Position numbers and translations under genes: made by a program
In this document: piece by piece, positions 7,311 through 13,627 of the stretch
How positions within the stretch are numbered: position 1 is the first letter of the stretch
How the letters are laid out: each line of letters opens with the position of its first letter
Assembly: GCA_964343975.1 (NCBI GenBank)
Contig: CAYFLU010000058.1
Location: 1 to 19,011 of the forward strand
Direction: 5' to 3'
Origin: SCUN01 sp964343975
GTDB taxonomy: Bacteria; Acidobacteriota; Vicinamibacteria; Vicinamibacterales; SCN-69-37
Length of the DNA stretch: 19,011 nucleotides
Notes under the pieces: model-generated
Databases searched by the model: none
Told to the model about the DNA's origin: nothing
Seen by the model: only the letters and a program-made list of their open reading frames with translations

Positions 7311-7326
7311 ACGCGGATCGCCGCGT
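7311..7326. repeat. Inverted repeat between MFS and exporter genes
   Basis: ACGCGG-ATCG-CCGCGT: a perfect 6-bp stem with a 4-base loop, 20 bp before the ATG of the HlyD-type gene. There is no T-run after it, so an intrinsic terminator is doubtful. It could be an operator for the exporter operon or a small attenuating hairpin. Confidence 0.35.
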
Positions 7327-7346
7327 GATTGAATAGAAAGACTGCC

Positions 7347-8390
7347 ATGAAGAAATTGGCTCCCCTGCTTGTGCTTCTGGTGCTTGGCGCTGTGGGCTAC
7401 GAAGTGTATGCCCGCACGCGTCCGACGTCCGTGGTCCTGACCGGCATCGTGACCACGAACGACGTCATCGTCAGTCCGATGGCCGGTGGCCAGCTCACGT
7501 CGCTCGCCGTCAAGGAAGGCGACGTCGTCAAGAAAGATCAAGTGATCGCCACGATCGCGCCGGATGAGCTCCGCGCCGACCGCGCGTACTTCGCCGAGAA
7601 CGCGCAGGGGCTGTCGTCGCAGGTGCGGCAGAACGAGGCGGCGCTGCGGTTCCAGGAACAGCAAACGCAGAACGCGGTGCAGCAGGCCGAGGCCAACGTG
7701 GCGTCGGCCGACGCGCAGCGGGCGTCCGCGGAGGCGGATCTCGAGAGCGCGCGACAGAAGCTCGATCGGGTGCGGCAGCTGGTGAAGTCGAACGTGGCGG
7801 CCGCGGCCGAGTTCGATCAGGCGCAGACGTCGTACGACGCGGCCAAGGCGCGCGTGGATGCGCTCAAGAAGCAGGTGGATTCCGCGCGAGCCGCAGTGGC
7901 GCTGGCGCGTTCGACGGCGGAGCAGGTCGCCATGCGCCGCGATCAGTTGCAGGCCTCGAAGGCGCAGTTCGCCGCTGCGGATGCGCAGCGGACCAAAGCC
8001 GACGTGCGCCTCGCCTACACCGAGGTGCGTTCGCCGATCGACGGCGTCGTGAACGTGCGTGCCGCGCGTGAAGGGGAAGTCGTCGGCGTCGGCCAGCCGA
8101 TCGTGTCGCTCGTCAATCCCGACGACCTCTGGATTCGCGTTGACGTGGAAGAGTCGTACATCGAGCGCGTGCCGGTGGGCACCGTGTTGACGGTGCGCCT
8201 GCCTTCGGGCGCAGAGACCTCCGGCACGGTCACCTACCGCGGCGTGGACGCCGGGTTTGCCACACAGCGCGACGTGAGCCGCACCAAGCGCGACATCAAG
8301 ACCTTCGAAGTGCGCCTGCGCGTGAACAACGCGGACCGTCGTCTCGCCGTCGGCATGACCGCCTACGCGGTGTTGCCGCTGGGGCGGTAG
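7347..8390 (+). CDS. HlyD-family membrane fusion (adaptor) protein of an ABC exporter
   Basis: A 347-residue periplasmic adaptor. Residues 5-22 form an uncleaved membrane anchor after M-K-K. A biotinyl-lipoyl-like half-domain follows (V-S-P-M-A-G-G-Q-L-T-S-L-A-V-K-E-G-D-V, from residue 42). About residues 85-215 form a long alanine- and glutamine-rich coiled-coil hairpin. The second lipoyl half is at 226-260 (V-R-S-P-I-D-G-V-V, G-x-x-V-G-V-G-Q-P-I) and a beta-barrel domain follows to the end. Such proteins link an inner-membrane pump to an outer-membrane channel, so the cell is Gram-negative. The start is ATG 7347, with AGAAAG before it; a TTG at 7329 in the same frame is less likely. TAGAAA exactly seven bases before the ATG also fits the local leaderless spacing, though weakly. 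One base separates it from the ATPase gene. Confidence 0.92.
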   Translation: MKKLAPLLVLLVLGAVGYEVYARTRPTSVVLTGIVTTNDVIVSPMAGGQLTSLAVKEGDVVKKDQVIATIAPDELRADRAYFAENAQGLSSQVRQNEAALRFQEQQTQNAVQQAEANVASADAQRASAEADLESARQKLDRVRQLVKSNVAAAAEFDQAQTSYDAAKARVDALKKQVDSARAAVALARSTAEQVAMRRDQLQASKAQFAAADAQRTKADVRLAYTEVRSPIDGVVNVRAAREGEVVGVGQPIVSLVNPDDLWIRVDVEESYIERVPVGTVLTVRLPSGAETSGTVTYRGVDAGFATQRDVSRTKRDIKTFEVRLRVNNADRRLAVGMTAYAVLPLGR

Positions 8391-8391
8391 G

Positions 8392-9384
8392 ATGGCGGCA
8401 CTCGCGATCGACGTCCGCGGTCTGGTGAAGCGCTACGGCGACTTCACGGCCGTCAAGGGCGTCACCTTCGGTGTCGAGGAGGGCGAAGTGTTCGGCCTGC
8501 TCGGGCCGAACGGCGCCGGCAAGTCCACCCTCATCCGCATGATGACGACGCTGCTCGAGCCGACCGGCGGCACGGCGCTCATCGGCGGCCACGACATCGT
8601 CACGCACCCCGACGACGTGCGGCGCGTGATCGGCGTGATTCCGCAGGCGATGACGAGCGATCTCGAGCTCAGCGTGGAAGAGAACCTCATCATCTACGCG
8701 AAGCTCTACGGCGTGCCGCGGCCGAAGCGGCAGAAACTGATCGGCGAGTTGCTCGCGGCCGTCGAGTTGACGCAGTGGGCCGACAAGCCGGTGAAGAACC
8801 TGTCGGGCGGCATGCGCCGGCGCGTGGAGATCGCGCGCGGTCTCGTGCACGAGCCGCGCATCTTCTTCCTCGACGAACCGACGACGGGCCTCGATCCGGT
8901 GTCGCGCGTGCATGTGTGGGAGATGCTCACGCGCCTCAAGCGCGAGTGGAACCTCACGGTGCTGATCACGACGCACTACATGGACGAGGCCGACCGTCTC
9001 TGCGATCACATCGCGATCGTGGATCACGGCGAGCTGAAGGCGCTCGATTCGCCCGTGCGCTTGAAGGCGTCGATTCCCGGACAGAACGTGCTCGAGGTGA
9101 GCTTCGACGCGGTGCCCGACGATTGGCACGCGCGCCTCGAACGCCTGCCGCATGTGGATGCCATCACCGATCACGACGGCGTGTGGCGCCTGAATTCGTC
9201 GATCGGCCCGGCCACGACGCGCGCGGTGCTGGATCTGGCGGCGCAGTCGGGCATCACCGTGAAGTCGCTGTCGGTGCAGAGTACGACGCTCGACGATGTG
9301 TTCGTGCACTACACGGGCCGCGCGCTGCGCGATGCGCTGCAGGAGGCCGCGCCCATGAACTTCCAGGCGATGCGGGGACGCTGA
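8392..9384 (+). CDS. ABC transporter ATP-binding protein (ABC-2 type, DrrA/CcmA-like)
   Basis: A 330-residue ATPase that powers the exporter. All nucleotide-binding motifs are intact: Walker A G-P-N-G-A-G-K-S-T (38-46), Q-loop glutamine at 85, signature L-S-G-G-M (137-141), Walker B I-F-F-L-D-E (157-162) followed by P-T-T-G-L-D-P, and the switch histidine in T-T-H-Y-M-D-E-A (His195). Residues 220-330 form the C-terminal extension usual in drug and polysaccharide ABC-2 exporters. It has a single nucleotide-binding domain, unlike the double-domain YbhF type, so it should work as a dimer. It is tightly packed with its neighbours: one base after the adaptor stop and one base before the permease ATG. 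Confidence 0.95.
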   Translation: MAALAIDVRGLVKRYGDFTAVKGVTFGVEEGEVFGLLGPNGAGKSTLIRMMTTLLEPTGGTALIGGHDIVTHPDDVRRVIGVIPQAMTSDLELSVEENLIIYAKLYGVPRPKRQKLIGELLAAVELTQWADKPVKNLSGGMRRRVEIARGLVHEPRIFFLDEPTTGLDPVSRVHVWEMLTRLKREWNLTVLITTHYMDEADRLCDHIAIVDHGELKALDSPVRLKASIPGQNVLEVSFDAVPDDWHARLERLPHVDAITDHDGVWRLNSSIGPATTRAVLDLAAQSGITVKSLSVQSTTLDDVFVHYTGRALRDALQEAAPMNFQAMRGR

Positions 9385-9385
9385 C

Positions 9386-10501
9386 ATGGCGCGCACCTGG
9401 GCCATCATCGAACGCGAACTGCGCCGCTTCCGCCGCAGCCCGACGCTCATCATCATGTCGCTGCTGTTTCCGCTCGTGCAGCTGGTGGTGCTCGGCTACG
9501 CGTTCGGCGGCAACGTCAAACAGCTGAAGGTCGCCGTCGTCGATCAGGACGGCGGGCTGCCGGCCGTGCGCGTGCGGGAACTGGGCGGCGCGGTGGCCGC
9601 GAATGCGCGGACGTTCGAGATGATCCCGTACGCTGATCAGGGCGAGGCGGTGACGGATCTGCGGAACGGTCGCGTGAATGGCGTGCTCACGATTCCGCCG
9701 GACTACTCACGACGGGTACTGCAGCGCAATCATCCGCGGCTGGCGCTGATCGAAGACAACACCGACGGCTTCGTCACCGGCACGTTGGCGGCGGCCATGG
9801 GCTCCCTCGTGGGCGCGCTCGGCGACCCGATGGTGGCCGTGGAGCGCACCCCGGCCCGCCCGGGCCTCGACGTGGTCGAGGTGTACCCGTACGTGCCGTA
9901 CATCCAGTACCTGTTGCCGGGATCGATCACGATGTCCATCTTCATGATGGTCATGATCGGCGGCGGCATCATCTTCATCGACGACAAGGCACGCGGGCTG
10001 CACGAGGGTTACCTCGTGACGCCGATCACGAAGTTCGAGCTGATCGCCGGGTTCAACCTCTCGGGCACGATCAAGGCCGTGCTCACCGGGTCCGTGCTCA
10101 TGACCATCGGCTCGTTGATCGCGGGCATTCCGGATCCGCTGGAGCCGCTGCGGCTGCTGAAGCTGCTGCTCGTGATCGTGCTGACCGCGTTCGCGCTCAT
10201 CAGCTTGATGTTCCTGCTGATGGTGCGCGTGACCGATCCGCTCGTGCCGCGCGCGACCTTCGGGGTGCTCAACACCTTGCTCTACTTCCCGAGTGGCGCG
10301 GTGTATCCGCAGCAGGGATTCCCGGCATGGATGCAGTGGATCGCGGCCGTGGATCCGTTCACGTACGCGGTACACGCGTTCAAGTGTCTGTTGCTGAAGA
10401 ATACCGGCCTCGAGGCGATCACCACCGACCTGCTGTTCCTGTCGGGCTTCTCGATCGTCGCCATGACACTGGCGACGCGACTGTTCCGCCGCAGCCTCTA
10501 G
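9386..10501 (+). CDS. ABC-2 type transporter permease
   Basis: A 371-residue inner-membrane permease. Helix 1 is at about residues 21-40, followed by a 135-residue extracytoplasmic domain (45-175, beginning V-A-V-V-D-Q-D-G-G). Five more hydrophobic segments lie near 178-198, 223-248, 258-281, 290-306 and 347-366. The C-terminal part carries the ABC-2 hallmark F-P-S-G-A-V-Y-P ... W-I-A-A-V-D-P-F-T-Y-A-V-H-A-F-K (301-333). This is the YhhJ/YbhR-like form with a large periplasmic loop. Only one permease gene is present, so it must form a homodimer or use a partner encoded elsewhere. Together with the adaptor and ATPase it makes a three-part export pump; the substrate is not evident. Confidence 0.93.
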   Translation: MARTWAIIERELRRFRRSPTLIIMSLLFPLVQLVVLGYAFGGNVKQLKVAVVDQDGGLPAVRVRELGGAVAANARTFEMIPYADQGEAVTDLRNGRVNGVLTIPPDYSRRVLQRNHPRLALIEDNTDGFVTGTLAAAMGSLVGALGDPMVAVERTPARPGLDVVEVYPYVPYIQYLLPGSITMSIFMMVMIGGGIIFIDDKARGLHEGYLVTPITKFELIAGFNLSGTIKAVLTGSVLMTIGSLIAGIPDPLEPLRLLKLLLVIVLTAFALISLMFLLMVRVTDPLVPRATFGVLNTLLYFPSGAVYPQQGFPAWMQWIAAVDPFTYAVHAFKCLLLKNTGLEAITTDLLFLSGFSIVAMTLATRLFRRSL

Positions 10502-10554
10502 AAAATATTCGCAAAGAACCCGGCCGAACCCGCACATCGGGTGTCTAACAGGCT

Positions 10555-10560
10555 GAGGGA
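10555..10560 (+). promoter_or_regulatory. Ribosome binding site of the VWA-like gene
   Basis: GAGGGA with seven bases (TCAACTC) before ATG 10568. This is one of the few well-spaced Shine-Dalgarno sequences in the window, and it fixes the start over the earlier in-frame GTG at 10541. Confidence 0.6.
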
Positions 10561-10567
10561 TCAACTC

Positions 10568-11419
10568 ATGCGGACATTGACACTGTGTGTCTTGGGGCTC
10601 GTGGTGTGTCTGGGCGCGGGTGGTCATGCGGCGCCGGCCGAACGGCAGGCGCTGATCACCGTGCTCGACAAGAGCGGCGCGCCGCTCCGGGATCTGAAGC
10701 CGGACGAATTCATCATTCAGGAGGACGGACAGCGGCGGACGGTGACCGCGGCCACGTTGGCGACCGAGCCACTCGACGTCGCGATCGTGATCGACACGGC
10801 CAAGCCGCCGATGGGGCAGAACTATCCGACCCGTGAGATGCGTGACGGGCTCGCGGCCCTCGTGAAAGCGGTGTATGCCGACAATCCCGAGTCGCGCGTG
10901 TCGCTGATGGAATATGCCGGTGCGGCCGTGAAGACCGAGGATTACACGAACAACGGCGACAAGATCCTGAAGGCGGTGAACCGTCTGGTGGCGAGCCAGC
11001 GGTCGGCCGGCGTGCTCGTCGAGGGATTGATCGACACCGGCAAGGATCTGCAGAAGTCCAAGACATCGCGTCGCGCGGTGGTCACGGTCAGTCTGGGCTC
11101 CCCCGATGACGGCGAAACCCAGCCGCGTGAGGCGGCCATCGAGGTGCAGAAGGCCGGCGCGTCGTTCTGGGCCGTGGTTGTTGGCGCCAGCGCCCCCGTG
11201 CGGGAGGTGCTCTTCGAGAACCTGCCGCCGATCACGGGCGGCCGCCGGATCACGATGGTGGCCCCGACCGGCCTCGTGCAGGCGCTCACCAACGTGGGCG
11301 CGGCGCTCACATCGCAGTACGTGGTGTCCTTCGAACACGGGGACGGGCCCGTGTCCGGCAACCTGCAGGCCGGCGCCCGGCGTGGTGATGCCGTGTTGCG
11401 TGCGGCGGTGATCCGCTAG
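10568..11419 (+). CDS. Secreted VWFA-related protein with degenerate MIDAS
   Basis: A 283-residue exported protein. A signal peptide spans residues 1-20 or so (hydrophobic L-T-L-C-V-L-G-L-V-V-C-L-G, cut near G-H-A-A). Residues 27-60 carry the opening typical of the VWFA-related family common in Acidobacteria (I-T-V-L-D-K-S-G-A-P-L-R-D-L-K-P-D-E-F, then Q-E-D-G). The von Willebrand A domain runs from about 69 to 260 (D-V-A-I-V-I-D at its first strand). The metal site, normally D-x-S-x-S, reads D-T-A-K-P (76-80), so both serines are missing and metal-dependent binding is doubtful. Function is unknown; the family is thought to bind proteins or matrix. It lies 66 bp after the permease with its own ribosome binding site, so membership of the exporter operon is uncertain. 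Its stop shares the palindrome CTAG with the convergent peptidase stop. Confidence 0.88.
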   Translation: MRTLTLCVLGLVVCLGAGGHAAPAERQALITVLDKSGAPLRDLKPDEFIIQEDGQRRTVTAATLATEPLDVAIVIDTAKPPMGQNYPTREMRDGLAALVKAVYADNPESRVSLMEYAGAAVKTEDYTNNGDKILKAVNRLVASQRSAGVLVEGLIDTGKDLQKSKTSRRAVVTVSLGSPDDGETQPREAAIEVQKAGASFWAVVVGASAPVREVLFENLPPITGGRRITMVAPTGLVQALTNVGAALTSQYVVSFEHGDGPVSGNLQAGARRGDAVLRAAVIR

Positions 11420-12669
11420 CCGATTTCGGCGAGCGAGACGAGCAGCAACAGCATCTGGCGCACGCCGATCTTTTCGGTCGCGACGTCGGCCCATTCGCTG
11501 AGCGAGTGTTGATTGCCGCCGCGCGACCGCCCGATCGCGATGGACGGAATGCCGCGGACGACGCCGACGTTGGCGTCGGTCGATCCGGTGGGCGCCGTGG
11601 TGGCCGGCGCGCCAACGTGCTTCAGGACATCGATGGCTGTGAGGATCAAGGGATGGTTGAGGCGGGGCGCCAGGGTTTCGGGGCGCCCGCCGGCTTCCGA
11701 CTGCTGGATGAACTCACGACGGAACGTGACGCCGAACGCACGGGCGGCCGCTTCGCACTTGCCGACGATCTTCGCGTCGAGATCCTTCAGCATCGCAGGG
11801 TCGATCGTGCGGAGGTCCACCGTGAACCAGTTTTCCGGCGCGATCGCGTTGACCACCGTGCCGCCGCCGAGCATGCCGACGTTGTAGATGGCCGGCACTT
11901 CTGCGGTGGCCGGGGGCAGCGGCACGGAATAGATGTCGGTGATGCACTGCGCTGCCGCGCGGGCCGGATGCGGCTGGTTGCGCGAGTTCATCGTGTGCGC
12001 GCCCGGCGCGGTGAAGATCATCTTCGACCAGTAGATCCCGAGCGCGCCGTAGTTCACGTCGCCGAGTGACGCATCGCTCGCGACGATCATCGCCGGCGCG
12101 GGGTTGTGGTCGATCCAGTAATACATGCCTTTCAAGCCGAGCTCTTCCTGCACGGTGAAGACGAAGATGAGATCGCCGCGTGTCTTGATCTTTGCCGCGT
12201 CGAGCGCGCGCAGCGTCTGGAGCGCGTTGACCACCGAGGCCGTGTTGTCGAAGACGCCCGGCGCGTGCAACGTGCCGTCGGCGAGCCGCTTCACCTTCAG
12301 GTCCGTGTTCATCGGATGCACGGTGTCCATGTGGGCCGCGATGACAATGGCCGGCCCCCCGCCCGTGCCCGGGCGCTTCACCGTGACATTCCCAATCGGA
12401 TCCGTGCTGATCTGCAGGCCCGGCAGCTTCTTCATCTCCGCGATCACATGCGCGGCGCGCTGCTGTTCGTGCGTCGACAACGCCGGAATCTCCGTGAGCG
12501 CGATCCACTCGGCCACGTGCGCGTCGAAGTGCGCGTCGAGATAGCCGAGGGCTTGCTTGACGTCCGCGCGGTCGGCGAGGGCCGCGGAGAACTTCGAGCC
12601 CGACTGCGCCGTGAGGGGCAGCGTGAGCGACAGCGTGAGGGCGAGGGAGAGGAGCGTGGCGCGCGACAT
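11416..12669 (-). CDS. Secreted M20-family metallopeptidase (peptidase T-like)
   Basis: A 417-residue zinc peptidase with a clear signal peptide (L-L-S-L-A-L-T-L-S-L-T-L-P-L-T-A-Q, cut near residue 21), so it acts in the periplasm or outside. The M20 metal site is complete: A-A-H-M-D-T-V-H-P (His113, Asp115), G-V-F-D-N-T-A-S (bridging Asp141), V-Q-E-E-L-G (catalytic Glu175, ligand Glu176), A-S-D-A-S (Asp199) and G-G-N-Q-H-S-L-S-E-W (His388). The insert between about 210 and 320 is the dimerisation domain. It resembles peptidase T-like M20 enzymes and is distinct from the cytoplasmic dipeptidase at 3691. Likely role: final trimming of imported or scavenged peptides. The start ATG at 12669 is 25 bp from the divergent rhomboid ATG and has a TATGAT element eight bases upstream. 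Confidence 0.92.
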   Translation of the reverse strand: MSRATLLSLALTLSLTLPLTAQSGSKFSAALADRADVKQALGYLDAHFDAHVAEWIALTEIPALSTHEQQRAAHVIAEMKKLPGLQISTDPIGNVTVKRPGTGGGPAIVIAAHMDTVHPMNTDLKVKRLADGTLHAPGVFDNTASVVNALQTLRALDAAKIKTRGDLIFVFTVQEELGLKGMYYWIDHNPAPAMIVASDASLGDVNYGALGIYWSKMIFTAPGAHTMNSRNQPHPARAAAQCITDIYSVPLPPATAEVPAIYNVGMLGGGTVVNAIAPENWFTVDLRTIDPAMLKDLDAKIVGKCEAAARAFGVTFRREFIQQSEAGGRPETLAPRLNHPLILTAIDVLKHVGAPATTAPTGSTDANVGVVRGIPSIAIGRSRGGNQHSLSEWADVATEKIGVRQMLLLLVSLAEIG

Positions 12670-12677
12670 TGCTGCTC

Positions 12678-12683
12678 ATCATA
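12678..12683 (-). promoter_or_regulatory. -10 element TATGAT of the secreted M20 peptidase gene
   Basis: On the minus strand TATGAT (five of six consensus bases) lies eight bases before the ATG at 12669, so the transcript would have a leader of zero to two bases. It overlaps by two base pairs the opposite-facing -10 of the rhomboid gene. Confidence 0.5.
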
Positions 12684-12687
12684 GACT
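12682..12687 (+). promoter_or_regulatory. -10 element TAGACT of the rhomboid gene (leaderless type)
   Basis: TAGACT fits the TANNNT pattern and is followed by seven bases (CGGAGGC) and ATG 12695. The GGAGG inside those seven bases is only one base from the ATG, too near to act as a normal ribosome binding site, which supports leaderless initiation. Confidence 0.45.
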
Positions 12688-12694
12688 CGGAGGC

Positions 12695-13591
12695 ATGGAA
12701 GTCGAGCCGGATCCTCGCTGGGCCGAAGTGAGCCGCGGGCCCAGTCGCGAGAGTCTCGAGGGGCACGCGCTCGTGCTTCAGGCCGTCGGCATCCCGTCGA
12801 CGATCGCCGCGATCGACGACGGCTGTATCTTGCTCGTCGCGGACGACGACGCCGGGCGCGCGCGGGAGCAGCTCGACGCGTTCGTGCGTGAGAACCGTGA
12901 TTGGCCGCGCCCGCCGGTGTCGGTGCCCGTGCTGTCGCCGGGCGTCGGCGGCGCGCTCGTGTACGCGGCGCTGCTCGTGATCCTCGATCGCGCGCGCGCC
13001 GCCGGCAGTTACGGCATCGATTGGATGCGCGCGGGCGCCGCCGACGCCGCACAGATGTGCGCCGGCGCCTGGTGGCGCGCTGTGACCGCGCTCGGTCTGC
13101 ACACCGATCTCGAGCACCTCGGTGGCAATATCCTCTTTGGCGCCGTGTTCGGCGTGATGCTCGCGCAGAGCGTCGGCACCGGCTTCGCCTCGCTCACGTT
13201 CATCGTCGCCGGCGGGGCCGGCAACATGGCGAATGCGTTCCTGCAGGCGCCCGGACATACGGCGGTGGGCGCATCGACCGGTGTCTTCGGATTGCTCGGC
13301 GCGCAGGTCATGTTCGATGCCCTGCGGCGACGCGGCGGACGTGCGGGCGCGCTGCGCCGCTGGGCGCCGCTCGTCATGGGCGCGGCGCTCTTGGCGTGGC
13401 TCGGCGTCGGTGGCGAACGCACCGACGTGGGCGCGCATCTGTGCGGGTTCGCCGCCGGGCTGGTGTGCGGCGGCGCGGCGGCCTGGCGATTGCCGGCGCG
13501 GCTGGTCACACCGGGGGCGCAGGAAGCGACGGGGGCGATCGCCGTCGCCATCGCCGCCGCAGCGTGGTGGCTGGCCCTGACCCGCGGATGA
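12695..13591 (+). CDS. Rhomboid intramembrane serine protease with N-terminal DUF2007-like domain
   Basis: A 298-residue membrane protease. The rhomboid core (about residues 82-265) has the catalytic serine in G-A-S-T-G (Ser194) and its histidine partner in V-G-A-H-L-C-G-F (His248). The H-L-G-G-N motif (His141, Asn145) serves the oxyanion hole. Hydrophobic helices flank these motifs, and a further one is at about 279-294. Rhomboids cut transmembrane helices of substrate proteins within the inner membrane. Residues 18-69 precede the first helix and look like the small DUF2007-type fold (A-L-V-L-Q-A-V-G-I-P, then L-L-V-A-D-D-D-A-G-R-A-R-E-Q-L), ending in E-N-R-D-W-P, an extension I recall from other bacterial rhomboids. 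The start is ATG 12695; the frame is open upstream, but that sequence lies opposite the peptidase gene. It converges on the DUF5107 gene 36 bp downstream. Confidence 0.9.
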   Translation: MEVEPDPRWAEVSRGPSRESLEGHALVLQAVGIPSTIAAIDDGCILLVADDDAGRAREQLDAFVRENRDWPRPPVSVPVLSPGVGGALVYAALLVILDRARAAGSYGIDWMRAGAADAAQMCAGAWWRAVTALGLHTDLEHLGGNILFGAVFGVMLAQSVGTGFASLTFIVAGGAGNMANAFLQAPGHTAVGASTGVFGLLGAQVMFDALRRRGGRAGALRRWAPLVMGAALLAWLGVGGERTDVGAHLCGFAAGLVCGGAAAWRLPARLVTPGAQEATGAIAVAIAAAAWWLALTRG

Positions 13592-13627
13592 CCCGTTGAT
13601 GCCGCGCTGAGGACGCGCTGGTGCCTG

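Noticed and set aside
10526..10542. ACCCG-CACAT-CGGGT stem-loop after the permease gene as a terminator
   Set aside because: The stem is only 5 bp and no T-run follows; too weak to call.
9707..11494. A 595-codon open frame on the minus strand opposite the permease and VWA genes
   Set aside because: Histidine/arginine/glutamine-rich composition without recognisable motifs; the plus-strand genes are well supported.
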